From the NCBI GenBank assembly GCA_965217685.1, contig CBDCIZ010000003.1, positions 1,426,001 to 1,490,000 on the forward strand: a stretch of DNA of 64,000 bases, in the 5' to 3' direction. The stretch comes from Aurantimonas sp965217685. GTDB taxonomy: Bacteria; Pseudomonadota; Alphaproteobacteria; Rhizobiales; Rhizobiaceae. Positions 1-13,727 of the stretch are shown piece after piece. The notes under the pieces were generated by a model. That model was not told the origin of the DNA, did no database searches, and worked only from the letters and a program-made list of their open reading frames with translations. A program made the translations under genes and the position numbers. The stretch's first letter is position 1. Each line of letters begins with the position of its first letter.

Positions 1-576
1 CACCAGCATCGCCGCGAAGGGCGCCACCAGCATGGCCACGAGCACGCCGATGAAGCCGAACGGATTGTTGTTGTCGCGGTTGCCGCCGAAAAAGAAGGCG
101 AAATTGCCCAGCATGGAAATCGCACCGGCCAGCGTCGCGGTGATCGTCATGATCAGCGTGTCGCGGTTCTGCACATGGGCGAGCTCGTGCGCCATCACCC
201 CCGCCACCTCCTCCGGCGTCAGCCGTTCGAGGAGCCCCGTCGTCGCCGCGACGGCGGCGTTGTCGGGATTGCGGCCGGTGGCGAAGGCATTGGGTTGCGC
301 GTTCTGGATGACGTAGACCTTCGGCATCGGCAGGCCGGCATTGGCCGCCAGCCCCTGGACGATGCGGTAATATTCGGGCGCCGAGCGCGCGTCGACCTCC
401 TGCGCATGGTGCATCGACAAGACCATCTTGTCGGCGTTCCAGTAGGAGAAGAGGTTCATCGCCGCGGCGACGACGAAGGCGATCGCCATGCCGGTGGTGC
501 CGCCGATCATGAAGCCGATGCCCATGAAGAGCGCGGTCATGAAGGCGATGAGCATCGCGGTCTTGATCATGTTCAT
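1..576 (-). CDS. htpX: Protease HtpX (M48 family), 3' part outside window
   Basis: Membrane-bound zinc metalloprotease that degrades misfolded inner-membrane proteins. The first 192 residues are visible and the gene runs off the left edge. Two hydrophobic segments lie at about residues 5-40, and the zinc-binding motif HELAH is at residues 130-134, in the M48 context VMAHELAHVQNRDT. The start MNMIKTAML fits the family; GGTGAAAGG lies upstream but the ribosome site is not strong. A further membrane region begins near residue 145. Family assignment is secure; only the C-terminus is unseen. Confidence 0.95.
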   Translation of the reverse strand, partial: MNMIKTAMLIAFMTALFMGIGFMIGGTTGMAIAFVVAAAMNLFSYWNADKMVLSMHHAQEVDARSAPEYYRIVQGLAANAGLPMPKVYVIQNAQPNAFATGRNPDNAAVAATTGLLERLTPEEVAGVMAHELAHVQNRDTLIMTITATLAGAISMLGNFAFFFGGNRDNNNPFGFIGVLVAMLVAPFAAMLV

Positions 577-1017
577 CGGGTCTGTCCAGCCTTTCACCGG
601 GGCGCTCGAAAGCGCCGGGGCGCAAAACGCCCGTCGCGGTGAAATCTGGTGACCGCGCCCGCGCGCTTCAATATCACAGGGCGGAACGACGCGCTCGCCC
701 TGCAGCGCGTTGGACGAGCAATCATACCCGCAACGCTTCACCGCGTCCCCGCAGGGCTCGACATCGGCGGTCCGTCGGGTCGAGATTTTCCCTGAGGATA
801 GGCCTATCATCGTGCCGACGGCTCCATCCAGCGTCCGCTTTGCGCCTTTCGAAGAGGACGACGATCGCCGCGTCGGCGCCCATGTCGCCGCAGCCTCTTC
901 ATCGGCGGCCGGAACGACCTATTGTCACGGCGAAAGACGCACGAGCGCGGATCTTCATGTACCCGATGATCGACATAACCGATCTCCGATACGCCCATAA
1001 AAGAGGACGATGAGACA
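577..1017. other. Intergenic region between htpX and the DUF1674 gene
   Basis: This 441-bp gap separates two divergent genes. I see a short hairpin GGCGCT-CGAA-AGCGCC just upstream of htpX near 605-620. Open frames here have no recognisable protein features. Promoters for both genes should lie here, but no clear -35/-10 pair was found. Confidence 0.4.
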
Positions 1018-1272
1018 TTGACCGACGACCCCGAACAGCCCCGACCGGCCACATCTCCGACGGCCGGCTACGGCGAAACCGTCGTGCGACCGACGAAAAC
1101 CCTGACACCGGAGGCCCAGCGCGCCCTGGCCGAAGCCGAGGAACGCCGCCGCACCAATACTGCCCGGAAGATCGACCCGAACGCCCTGCCCCCGGAACGC
1201 AACGGCCGCGACGGCCCCGAGCCCATCCGTTACGGCGACTGGGAAAAGAACGGCATTATCTCGGACTTTTGA
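1018..1272 (+). CDS. DUF1674 protein, SdhAF4-like succinate dehydrogenase assembly factor
   Basis: Small soluble protein of 84 residues. The C-terminal block RYGDWEKNGIISDF is the hallmark of the DUF1674/SDHAF4 family, whose members help flavinylated succinate dehydrogenase subunit assemble. The N-terminal half is charged and probably disordered. The start is TTG at 1018, preceded by AAGAGGACG; the ATG at 1010 is out of frame and stops at once. Rhizobial genomes often keep this gene near htpX, as here. The family call is firm, the biochemical role is by homology. Confidence 0.85.
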   Translation: MTDDPEQPRPATSPTAGYGETVVRPTKTLTPEAQRALAEAEERRRTNTARKIDPNALPPERNGRDGPEPIRYGDWEKNGIISDF

Positions 1273-1591
1273 ACAGCGCGCCGCACCGATGCACCGTGGC
1301 GCCCAAAGCCATTGCCGCACGCGTCGCATCCGCACCAACGGTCGCTTGGCTGGCAATATCGTGAAAAAAGTCCTAACGACCCGTTGACCGGCGAGCGGGG
1401 CTCTCGCGATTAATTCACGGCAGCGTAGGACTTGAACGCCCTATGAGTGCGCTTATCGAGGACCCCGGTGAGGGCGTACACAAACATTCGTGTCGCGACT
1501 GTCGTCCATTTCCGCCCGATCGATCCAAGGAACGAATTGACAACAATTCCCGTTATAGGATTAATGTCCTTCAACGGGTTCATCGATTCGA
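1273..1591. other. Intergenic region with weak promoter candidate
   Basis: This gap is less GC-rich than its surroundings. TTGACA at 1537-1542 is followed after 17 bp by ATTAAT at 1560-1565, a possible promoter for the nuclease gene. No convincing protein is encoded; a 62-codon minus-strand frame at 1410-1598 has no recognisable features. Confidence 0.3.
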
Positions 1592-2119
1592 ATGCCAATG
1601 CCGCGCGCCCTTCTCTATCTTTCGATCTGCGGCACCGGCATCGCGCTGGTGACCGGTCTTGTCCAGGCTTCGGCCGGTGAGACGCGAGGCGAGGCGCCGG
1701 AGGCGATCGCCGGGCCGATCGAGGCGCGGATCGTCAAGGTGCGCGACGGCGACACGGTGGAGGTGGAGGCCTTCATCTGGCCGATGCAAACGGTCCGCGT
1801 CGCAGTGCGGCTGAAGGGGATCGACGCCCCCGAAAAGCGGGCCCGTTGTGCCTCGGAAAAAATTGCGGCCGATCGGGCGGCCGATCGTCTGGTCGAACTC
1901 GTCGGCTCGGGACCGGTCTATCTCAGCGGCATTTCCGGCGACAAATATTTCGGCCGCGTGCTCGCCCGCCTGTCGACGAAGACCGAAAGCGATCTCGGTG
2001 CAAAGCTCTTGTCCGAAGGGCTCGTCGGACGCTATGGCGGCGGCAAACGCCGCGACTGGTGCGCCGACGTGCTGTCGGGCGCTGCCAACGGACGGCAGGC
2101 CCCGCACGACGCAGGATGA
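1592..2119 (+). CDS. Thermonuclease-family (SNase-like) exported protein
   Basis: Protein of 175 residues. A hydrophobic N-terminus at about residues 5-25 looks like a signal peptide or anchor, so the protein is probably periplasmic. The SNase-like OB-fold is recognised from VKVRDGDTVEVEA (about 48-60), the segment RLKGIDAPEKR (about 75-85) and YFGRVLARL further on. Such proteins are Ca-dependent nucleases in the best known cases, but many bacterial homologues are uncharacterised. Two in-frame ATGs (1592, 1598) are close together and neither has a strong ribosome site. Confidence 0.8.
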   Translation: MPMPRALLYLSICGTGIALVTGLVQASAGETRGEAPEAIAGPIEARIVKVRDGDTVEVEAFIWPMQTVRVAVRLKGIDAPEKRARCASEKIAADRAADRLVELVGSGPVYLSGISGDKYFGRVLARLSTKTESDLGAKLLSEGLVGRYGGGKRRDWCADVLSGAANGRQAPHDAG

Positions 2120-2253
2120 GCTTAATCTGTATGATCGGATCGTTCGCAACCGATCGAAGTTGCTAAGGTGACGTTCGGCCGATACGCGACCTCTCCGGGA
2201 TTTGCCGCCACGCCCTCGAACGGGATAGACGCATCATCGAGGGCCGGCGAGCC

Positions 2254-2269
2254 CGTTTCACGTGAAACA
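2254..2269. other. parS site A (ParB binding site)
   Basis: The 14-bp core GTTTCACGTGAAAC at 2255-2268 is a perfect palindrome matching the bacterial parS consensus. It lies immediately before the cfa start codon, about 14 kb from parB and apart from the main cluster. Confidence 0.85.
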
Positions 2270-2273
2270 CCGG

Positions 2274-3593
2274 ATGGCAGGCATGGCGAGCGGCGAAGAC
2301 AAACTGGAAGCGATCGTCCGTCAGGCGGTGGCCGCCTTCCAGCCGAAGCTCGCGGTCAAGCTGTGGACGGGCGAGCGTATCCTGCCGAAAGGTGCGACCG
2401 AAGGACAAGGCGAGACCGGTCCGACCATCGCCCTCAACGACCCGGCAGCCATCGCCCGGCTGTTTTTAAGCCCGAATGTCGGCACGGCCGTCGAGTTGTG
2501 GATGTCGAAGGCCATCGACATCGAGAACGGCACGATCTTCGACGTGGCCGCCGCACGGTCCGAGGTAAAGACCGGGGCCGGGCTGAAGGCACTGAACAAG
2601 CTGCGGATCGCCGCCGCCCTGCCCTCGCTGCTCGCCCTTGCACGAAAAGGCCAGAAGGCGGCGAAAGCGCAAACCACCAGCGACGCCGGTCGCAGTGGCT
2701 CGTCCATGGCGGCCATCCAGTTCCACTACGACATCTCCAACGATTTCTACCGGCTCTTCCTCGACGAGCGCATGGTCTATTCCTGCGGCTATTTCGACGG
2801 CTGGCACGACGACATCGACAAGGCGCAAATCGACAAGCTCGACATGATCTGTCGCAAACTCCGGCTGAAGTCCGGCGAGCGCATGCTCGACATCGGCTGC
2901 GGCTGGGGCGCGCTGCTGATCCACGCCGCCGAACATTACGGCGTGAACGGCCATGGCGTGACCCTCAGCCAGGCGCAGTTCGACCTGGCAAGGGACCGCA
3001 TTGCGGCGAAGGGGCTCGGCGACAAACTGACGATCGAGCTGAAACCGTTCCAGGAGATCACCGGCCAATACGACAAGATCTCCTCGATCGGCATGTTCGA
3101 GCATGTCGGTTTTGCCAATCACGACGCTTATTTCGGTGACGTCAAGCGGCTGTTGCGCCCCGGCGGTCTCTATCTCCACCACGCCATCGCAAGACCCGCG
3201 AAAGCGACGCTGAAGGCGTTCCATAAAGGCTCGCGGGAATACCGGGCGCTGGTCAAATACATCTTCCCCGGCGGCGAACTCGACTATCTCGGCCACACCG
3301 TCCAGAAGCTCGAGGCCAACCGCTTCGAGGTGCATGACGTCGAGAACTGGCGCGAGCATTATGGCCGCACCTGCCGGCTCTGGGCCGACCGGCTCCATGC
3401 CGATTTCGATCAGGCCTCGGCGATCGCCGGCGAGCCCCGCGCGCGTCTGTGGCTGCTCTACCTCGCCGGCTGCGCGCTGACCTTCGAGCGCGGCACGGTG
3501 ATGATCTACCAGACGCTGGCGTCCAGGCGCGCCAGGACCGGCACGAGCGAACTGCCGCCGACCCGCCGCGATCTCTACGAGGACCGGGGCTGA
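2274..3593 (+). CDS. cfa: Cyclopropane-fatty-acyl-phospholipid synthase
   Basis: S-adenosylmethionine-dependent enzyme that adds a methylene bridge to unsaturated acyl chains of membrane phospholipids. About 439 residues. The first 140 residues form the lipid-binding N-terminal part. The motif FHYDISNDFY at about 150 and the SAM-binding loop MLDIGCGWG at about 204-212 are typical, as is YSCGYF between them. Possible starts are ATG 2274 and ATG 2283; a GTG at 2262 would begin inside parS site A, so ATG is preferred. It converges on holA with 21 bp between them. Confidence 0.93.
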   Translation: MAGMASGEDKLEAIVRQAVAAFQPKLAVKLWTGERILPKGATEGQGETGPTIALNDPAAIARLFLSPNVGTAVELWMSKAIDIENGTIFDVAAARSEVKTGAGLKALNKLRIAAALPSLLALARKGQKAAKAQTTSDAGRSGSSMAAIQFHYDISNDFYRLFLDERMVYSCGYFDGWHDDIDKAQIDKLDMICRKLRLKSGERMLDIGCGWGALLIHAAEHYGVNGHGVTLSQAQFDLARDRIAAKGLGDKLTIELKPFQEITGQYDKISSIGMFEHVGFANHDAYFGDVKRLLRPGGLYLHHAIARPAKATLKAFHKGSREYRALVKYIFPGGELDYLGHTVQKLEANRFEVHDVENWREHYGRTCRLWADRLHADFDQASAIAGEPRARLWLLYLAGCALTFERGTVMIYQTLASRRARTGTSELPPTRRDLYEDRG

Positions 3594-3614
3594 AAGGCCT
3601 TCGATGCGGTCGAC

Positions 3615-4656
3615 CTATCGCCGGGCCCTGTGCCGTGCCGCCTCGACGGCGACGTCGATGAGGGTGCGCTCCGTGATGGTGAGCGCCAGGGCGCTTTCCT
3701 TGCGGCTCTTCAGGATATCCGCCTCGATCCGCTGCAACACAGCTTGAGATCGCATCCATCGGCCAGGCCCCGAGCGCCGCCTCCATCGCCGCCTTGCGCC
3801 GGAAATGCGGGCGCCGCCGCTCGACGACGCGGCCGATCGGCTCACCGCCGCGCTCGACCATCTCGCGCATGGCCTGGAGCTGCTGGAAATAGCGCAGCAG
3901 GTTCTGGTGCAACTGGAAGGTCGCGGTGCCAGCGGAGGTCAGCCGGGCGATCAGATGCGGCAGGCGCTTCACCTCGCCGCTGGCGGCCGCGTCGATCGTC
4001 TCCTCCAGCGTGTCGGCCGACACGTCGCCGACGACGGCGCGCACGTCCGCCTCGGTGATCTTCGCCATGCCATAGGCGTAGAGGCAGAGCTTCTTCACCT
4101 CGCCGCGCGACGCCAGGCGATTGGCGCCGAGGCGCGCGCGCAGCTCGTCGCGGGCGGCACTTTCGAGGGCCAGCCCCGCCTCGCGCAGTTCCTCGTCGAT
4201 CATCTTGTCGATCGCCCGGCCCTCGTCCTGGTAGCAAGGCAGCGCGATGGCGAATTTCGCCCGCTCGACGTTGGAACGCAGCGCCGCGCTCTTCTTCAGG
4301 TCGCCGGCTTCCAGGACGATGATCGCGCCGTCGAGCCTGGTCTTGCTCAGATCCGCGATGGCGTCGGCCAGGTTCTTGCCGTTACCGGCGCCGCGCACGC
4401 GCACCAGGCGCTGGCCGCCGAACATCGAGACGGTGGTCGCCTCGTCGTAAAGCTTGCCGATATCCTTCTCGATCTCGTCGGCGGCAAGGCTGGCGAAGGA
4501 GAAGGGATCGCCCCGATCGACACCCGAATGGCCGGCGATCACCTCCGAGCGCTCGGCGACGAGGCCGGGATCGGGACCGTAGAGCAGCACGATCGGGAAG
4601 GAAAAGTCCGGCCGCGACAGAAAGGCTTCGACCTCGCCGGCCTTTTTCTGTGCCAT
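3615..4656 (-). CDS. holA: DNA polymerase III subunit delta, apparent frameshift near 3747
   Basis: Subunit of the clamp loader that opens the beta sliding clamp. The N-terminal domain (VLLYGPDPGLVAERSE) and middle domain read well from ATG 4656 to about residue 303 (WPMDAI). There the reading frame leaves the family: the expected C-terminal helix (QAVLQRIEADILKSRKESAL) lies in another frame and ends at 3615. Joining the frames gives about 346 residues, the normal length; staying in frame gives 467 residues that run antisense through cfa. One extra base near 3747 explains this. Since holA is essential, a sequence error or a very recent mutation is likely. It follows lptE after 52 bp. Confidence 0.85.
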
Positions 4657-4708
4657 GGGCCGTCACTCCGGAGCGGTGCATCGATGGTCGGCGAGCGATG
4701 AACCGGCT

Positions 4709-5306
4709 TCAGCCGCCGGCCTTTTCGAGGGCGATCGCGATCGGCACTTCCAGCCGGGCGGCAAGCGAGTCGGCAGCCAGCTGCCTGGCGTTGAGCAGCG
4801 CCCGCTGCGCCTGGAACAGCTGGCTGGTGCGGTCGAAGGGAACCGTCTCGGTGCGGGTGCCGGTGGCGATCGTCGCGCCGCCCGCAAGCTTGACCAATGT
4901 GTAGGTTCCGGTGAGGTGATAGAGGGAAGACGACAGCTGGCCGTTCGGCTCGAGGGCAATGCCGGTCTCGTCGCCGCTGATCGCCAGACGCACCTCGTAG
5001 AGCGGCTGGGCGACGCGGGCGCCCTGATTGAGTCGGCTGAGAAGCGCATTGCGCACCAACTGGTCGGTGCGTGAATTGGCCTGACTGACGGCGATGCGAC
5101 CGCGGAGCGATGCGAGCCGTGCGGTCGGGGCGTAGGCCGACGAGCCGGCGCCCGATGTCACATCGGCCGAGGCGTAGAGCGGCCGCGCCGTGCAGCCCGG
5201 CAGCGCCAGGCCGGCAAGGCCGAGCCCCACCGCCAACAGGCGCGCCGCCCGCCGCGAACGGCTGTTTGCACCCAGGCACGTCCGCCGAGCGTGGGTCCCG
5301 GTTGTC

Positions 5307-5320
<14 letters not shown>
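4709..5320 (-). CDS. lptE: LPS assembly lipoprotein LptE-like
   Basis: Outer-membrane lipoprotein that plugs LptD and helps insert lipopolysaccharide. Protein of 203 residues. The signal peptide ends in the lipobox LALPGC, so the mature N-terminus is a lipidated cysteine; the sequence CTARPLY after it is typical of alphaproteobacterial LptE. ATG 5320 is chosen because it overlaps the leuS end by 14 bp, the arrangement usual for this operon. Sequence identity in this family is low, so the call rests on lipobox, length and its place between leuS and holA. Confidence 0.85.
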
Positions 5321-7937
<2,617 letters not shown>

Positions 7938-8212
7938 CGTCGGACTGCTTTTTCGGGCAAGGGAAAAGCCCGGCATGATCCGGGCGCATCAAACCGCCGT
8001 TCAACACGGCTTCGCCAAAAGCGTCAACCGGATCGGACTTGACCCGCGCTCAATCGATCACGCGCGAGGATAGCGGTCGGCACAATCTTGTCGTAGCGTC
8101 CCGGCAACAGGTTTCGAGGGCGAAAGCAGCGACGCCGGGCCAGCGGCGCACCGAAGGGGACAGGCTTCTTCGGCTGAGGCGACAGCCTCGCTTTCGAAAA
8201 GGAGGTGATGCG

Positions 8213-8302
8213 ATGTGGTTTTTGCCATTCAGCATTACGCTTGAGATAAGAAAGACCCGGAGGAACTGGCGAGTTCGCCTCCGGGCCCACTTCTTGCTCT
8301 AG
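8213..8302 (+). CDS. Putative 29-residue peptide with extended Shine-Dalgarno
   Basis: Unrecognised short ORF. AAAAGGAGGTGAT just upstream of the ATG is complementary to about 12 bases of the 16S rRNA 3' end, far beyond a usual ribosome site. The peptide begins MWFLPFSITLEI and ends basic. Its coding sequence holds a hairpin (8256-8285). It lies 76 bp before yggS on the same strand, so it could be a leader peptide or an independent microprotein. Translation is inferred from the ribosome site only; no homologue is recalled. Confidence 0.4.
   Translation: MWFLPFSITLEIRKTRRNWRVRLRAHFLL
8256..8285 (+). promoter_or_regulatory. Hairpin inside the 29-codon ORF
   Basis: CCCGGAGG (8256-8263) pairs perfectly with CCTCCGGG (8278-8285), with a further inner AACT/AGTT pairing and a GGCG loop. 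There is no T-run after it, so it is not a classical terminator. The CCTCC arm could also pair with the GGAGG ribosome site at 8201-8205. Confidence 0.45.
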
Positions 8303-8378
8303 CAAAAGGGCGTCGGCGAAAGCCGGCGTCCACTCCTGCAATATACGTCCGAACCGCCGGAAAATCAAAAGGCCGTCC

Positions 8379-9047
8379 ATGTCCGCCGTCGACCAGTACC
8401 ACGCCGTCAAGACCACCATCGCCAAAGCCGAGGCGAAGGCCGGCCGGAACCCGGGCTCCGTCGCCCTCGTCGCCGTCTCCAAGACCCATGACGCCGACGC
8501 GATCGTCCCGGTGATCGAGGCCGGCCAGCGCATCTTCGGCGAGAACAAGGTGCAGGAGGCCCAGGGAAAATGGCCGGACCTGCGCGAGCGCTGGCCCGAT
8601 CTCGAGCTGCGGCTGATCGGTCCGCTCCAGTCCAACAAGACCGGCGATGCCGTGGCCCTCTTCGACGTCATCGAGACCGTCGACCGCGAAAAGATCGCCA
8701 GGACCATCGCCAGGGAGATCGAGAAGCAGGGCAAGACGCCTCGCCTCTTCGTCCAGGTCAACACCGGCGAGGAGGCGCAAAAGGCCGGGATCGGGCCGAC
8801 CGAAGCCGTCGCCTTCGTGGCCAGATGCCGGGACGAATACGGCCTCGTCATCGAAGGCCTGATGTGCATCCCGCCGGAGGGTGAGAATCCGGGCCCGCAT
8901 TTCGCGCTGCTCGAAAAGCTCGGCCGGGAATGCGGCGTCGACAAGCTTTCGATGGGCATGTCCGGCGACTACGAAACGGCGATCGGCTTCGCCGCCACCT
9001 CCGTCCGCGTCGGCTCGGCGATTTTCGGCGCCCGCGACTACGGCTGA
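8379..9047 (+). CDS. YggS family pyridoxal phosphate-binding protein
   Basis: PLP homeostasis protein (PLPBP/YggS/COG0325), a single TIM-barrel domain without known catalysis. Length 222 residues. The PLP lysine is K35 in LVAVSKTH; other family blocks are FGENKVQE, IGPLQSNK, GLMCIPP and LSMGMSGDYETAI near the C-terminus. ATG 8379 gives the usual N-terminus. The gene stands alone downstream of the 29-codon ORF. Confidence 0.93.
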   Translation: MSAVDQYHAVKTTIAKAEAKAGRNPGSVALVAVSKTHDADAIVPVIEAGQRIFGENKVQEAQGKWPDLRERWPDLELRLIGPLQSNKTGDAVALFDVIETVDREKIARTIAREIEKQGKTPRLFVQVNTGEEAQKAGIGPTEAVAFVARCRDEYGLVIEGLMCIPPEGENPGPHFALLEKLGRECGVDKLSMGMSGDYETAIGFAATSVRVGSAIFGARDYG

Positions 9048-9395
9048 CTGTAGGGACCGCCCAGCCTGCCTGGCGCGTCCGCTCACGAAAGCGTGGCCAG
9101 TTGATCACACTATCGCCCGACCGCCCACCGACTTCGCAGGCGTCGAACGAGCCGGGATTGCGGCCGGCAAAACTGTCATCCATGTCCGGCATCGAAGCTT
9201 GCTGCCCCGGCAGCGCACACGTTCGGTGAAGGTCGGCCCGCTGCCGTTTCCCGGCGGTGCATGGGCGGTGATCCGTGGCCGGGTCAGCAAAGAACCGGCC
9301 GGGCGCCGGAACACCATCGGCCGCTGCCGGCTTCATCCTGAGGAAAGGGCGCATGCTCGCCGCCGCCGCAGCCATCAGAAGGTCGATCGTCGCCC
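9048..9395. other. Intergenic region, nothing recognised
   Basis: This 348-bp gap has high GC content and open frames without protein features. I found no terminator hairpin with a T-run after yggS and no clear promoter. Confidence 0.3.
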
Positions 9396-10658
9396 GTGTC
9401 CGAAACATCGCCCGCCCCATCCGATCCGTCGCCAACCGCCACCGAATCATCGAGGCCGCCGGTTCGATCAGACGCCGGGACCGACGGCGACACCTCTTCG
9501 AAGGCCAGGGAGATCGACGCCTCGTCCGAGGCCCGCTTCACCCATCGCACCCTGATCGTCGTGGCGATCGTCGTCGCGGCCGGCCTCCTGGTCTATATCC
9601 TCGCCACAGCCTCCTACGCCTTCTTCCTGATCTTCGCGGGCCTTGTCCTGGCGGCAGTCTTCTGCGGCCTCGCCTCGGCGCTCCGAAAGATCGGCGTGCC
9701 GAGGACCGTTGGGCTGATCGCCATCTATGTCGGGTTGATTCTGCTGCTCGCGGCCGGCGCGGCCTGGGGCGGCATCGCGCTCGTCTCGCAGATCGGCGAT
9801 CTGCCACGCATGGTCAACGCACAGATCGACCGGCTGCCCGAAGCGCTGCAGCAGCTCGGCATTCCGGTCGGCAACGACATCGGCACCGACGCGCTGAGAC
9901 GCTATCTTCCCGATGTCTCCGGCCTGTTCTCTTCGGCCTCCAAGACCGCCTATTCGGTCCTAGGCGCGGTCGGCAACGCGCTGATCGTCCTGTTCATCGC
10001 GATCTTCGTCTCGTTCCAGCCGGGCATGTACCGGCGCGGCATCGTCAGCCTGTTCACCAGGAACCAGCGCGACCGGATCGACCAGGCGCTGAGCGACAGC
10101 GCGTCGGAACTGATCCTGTGGCTGGCCGGTCAGGGCATTTCCATGACGACGATCTTCGTCGTTTCGCTGATCGGGCTGTATGCCATCGGCATGCCGAACG
10201 CCTTCCTGCTCGCCCTGCAAGCCGGCCTTCTGTGCTTCATCCCGACCCTCGGGGCCGTCGTTGCCGGCGTGATCATCGTTTTCGCCGGCTTCGCCGAAAG
10301 TCCGCAGATGGCTCTCTACGGCCTCCTCGTCTACACGGTGATCCAGGCGGTCGAAAGCAACGTCGCCCAGCCGATCGCGCAGCGCTACACAAGTGCCCTG
10401 CCGCCGGCTCTGACGCTGGGCGCGCAGCTGGTCTTCGGCGTCCTCTTCGGCCTCGTCGGCGTCGCGCTCGTCGTGCCTTTCATCGCCGTCGTCAAGAACC
10501 TCGTCGACGAGCTCTACATCCGCGACACGCTGGGCGGACCCTATGAGGGCCGCCCGCAAGGCGACGAGGCGCGCCCCTCTGCGGCGAGCGAAACGTCACG
10601 CCGGTCTTCGCCCGACGCGCCGGCCGCGACAGGGGCGCCCTCCGGCGACGAACCTTGA
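9396..10658 (+). CDS. AI-2E family transporter (PerM/YdiK-like permease)
   Basis: Integral membrane protein of 420 residues. After a 50-residue Ser/Thr/Asp-rich cytoplasmic head come several hydrophobic helices arranged as in AI-2E/UPF0118 proteins, with a large soluble loop (about 135-205) between helices 3 and 4 and the conserved block AQPIAQRYTSALPPALTL. The tail after about residue 375 is acidic and disordered. The start is GTG 9396 with AGAAGGT upstream. Substrate is unknown; the AI-2 name does not imply autoinducer transport here. Confidence 0.85.
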   Translation: MSETSPAPSDPSPTATESSRPPVRSDAGTDGDTSSKAREIDASSEARFTHRTLIVVAIVVAAGLLVYILATASYAFFLIFAGLVLAAVFCGLASALRKIGVPRTVGLIAIYVGLILLLAAGAAWGGIALVSQIGDLPRMVNAQIDRLPEALQQLGIPVGNDIGTDALRRYLPDVSGLFSSASKTAYSVLGAVGNALIVLFIAIFVSFQPGMYRRGIVSLFTRNQRDRIDQALSDSASELILWLAGQGISMTTIFVVSLIGLYAIGMPNAFLLALQAGLLCFIPTLGAVVAGVIIVFAGFAESPQMALYGLLVYTVIQAVESNVAQPIAQRYTSALPPALTLGAQLVFGVLFGLVGVALVVPFIAVVKNLVDELYIRDTLGGPYEGRPQGDEARPSAASETSRRSSPDAPAATGAPSGDEP

Positions 10659-10731
10659 AACTTTGGCCAGCGGTCCCGTTGCCCGCTCACGCCATTCCTG
10701 ATCGCAATGCTCGTCGAAAGGGCTTAAGCAC

Positions 10732-11127
10732 ATGGGCTACACCAGTTTCTCACCCCTCGGCGTCGTTCTCGCCGCGCTCCTGGCCTTCGTCTTCGGCTTC
10801 CTCTGGCACCGCGCCATGGAACGGACGTCGATGACCGCCGAGGGCTATCGCGGCAAGCCGGCGCTGAAGCCGGGCCCACTGGCCATCGTCTTCGTTGCCG
10901 AACTCGTCATGGCCGGCATGCTGGCGGGGCTTACCGCCCATATTGGCCCGGTCACCGTCCGGGACACGCTCGTCACCGGCATTCTCGCCTGGGCCGGCTT
11001 CGTGCTGACGGCCATCGTCGTCGACCATTCCTACGAGGCCCGCTCGCGCCGCCTGACCTATGTCAATGCGGGCCACTGGCTCGGGGTCTTCGTCATCATG
11101 AGCCTCACCATCGGCCTCTTCGGCTGA
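10732..11127 (+). CDS. DUF1761 domain-containing membrane protein
   Basis: Protein of 131 residues with four predicted membrane segments. The opening GYTSFSPLGVVLAALLAFVFGFLWH and the later TGILAWAGFVLTAIVV are typical of DUF1761. The function of this family is unknown. It sits alone between the AI-2E permease and acs, 73 bp after the former. Confidence 0.8.
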   Translation: MGYTSFSPLGVVLAALLAFVFGFLWHRAMERTSMTAEGYRGKPALKPGPLAIVFVAELVMAGMLAGLTAHIGPVTVRDTLVTGILAWAGFVLTAIVVDHSYEARSRRLTYVNAGHWLGVFVIMSLTIGLFG

Positions 11128-11294
11128 AGGCCTTGACGCACGACCGCACTTTGTCTCGAGCACGGCCGATCCGGCCCGCTCGGCTTAAAGTCTAAGGCCG
11201 CTCTCCTTTACCCATGCGCCCCCGTGGCCCTAAGTTGTCGTTCAATGGCCGGCGTCGATCGGCCTTCGAGGACGTGACGAAAGGGAGGCGACAG

Positions 11295-13232
<1,938 letters not shown>

Positions 13233-13529
13233 TCTTTGTGCGGACGGTTCGGGAGGCGCAGCCATTCGCCAGCCTTCTCGCTGTCGAATCCGGCTAACGA
13301 TCGATCTTCGCCATTCGGCCAAACGATCTGGCCAAGCAATGTCTTCCGATCCGCCGCACGAGAGCAGATATCGAAGGCCGAGCGGACAAGCCGCTGCTGG
13401 AACCTCGGGACGGGGCCCGAGGATGACGATCCAAGAGTGAATTGTCGATACGTTTCGCCGGTCCGCAGCCACGCTGCGGGGGGCTTCACGCCCGCCTTGC
13501 GCCAATCTGACGCGCGTTTCGGCAGGCCC

Positions 13530-13558
13530 TTGCATTGCCGCATTTTTCGACCCATAAT
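13530..13558 (+). promoter_or_regulatory. Predicted promoter for a ~190-nt transcript
   Basis: TTGCAT (13530-13535), a 17-bp spacer and CATAAT (13553-13558). The -10 matches five of six consensus bases; the -35 keeps the TTG. Transcription would begin near 13565, thirty bases before the ATG of the 25-codon ORF. Confidence 0.5.
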
Positions 13559-13594
13559 TTTCTTGTGTTCAACGAAGTGAAAGGAGGTGGTCCA

Positions 13595-13672
13595 ATGTCG
13601 AGTGATGATCTGCAGCCGGTTGGGTTTTTGATTCTCGGTGTCGTTGGGGAGCAGCCTTCTCGCTTCGCTTAA
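13595..13672 (+). CDS. Putative 25-residue peptide with extended Shine-Dalgarno
   Basis: Unrecognised short ORF in the acs to MBL-fold gap. GAAAGGAGGTGGTCC directly before the ATG matches the complement of the 16S rRNA 3' end in 14 of 15 positions, the odd one being a wobble-compatible G. The peptide starts MSSDDLQPVG, has a short hydrophobic middle (FLILGVV) and ends with TAA. A promoter lies upstream (13530-13558) and an intrinsic terminator downstream (13728-13757), so it looks like a complete small transcription unit rather than a leader of the next gene, which is on the other strand. Confidence 0.45.
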   Translation: MSSDDLQPVGFLILGVVGEQPSRFA

Positions 13673-13727
13673 GAATTGCAGGGTCTTCACGGAAGGTCTG
13701 ACGACCGCCGGCTGACTGATTTCACGG

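Noticed and set aside
1410..1598. 62-codon minus-strand ORF before the nuclease gene
   Set aside because: No ribosome site of note, overlaps the nuclease start, no recognisable features.
3253..3614. C-terminal extension of holA in its uncorrected frame
   Set aside because: Arg/His/Gly-rich, antisense to cfa, unlike any HolA; explained by a frameshift.
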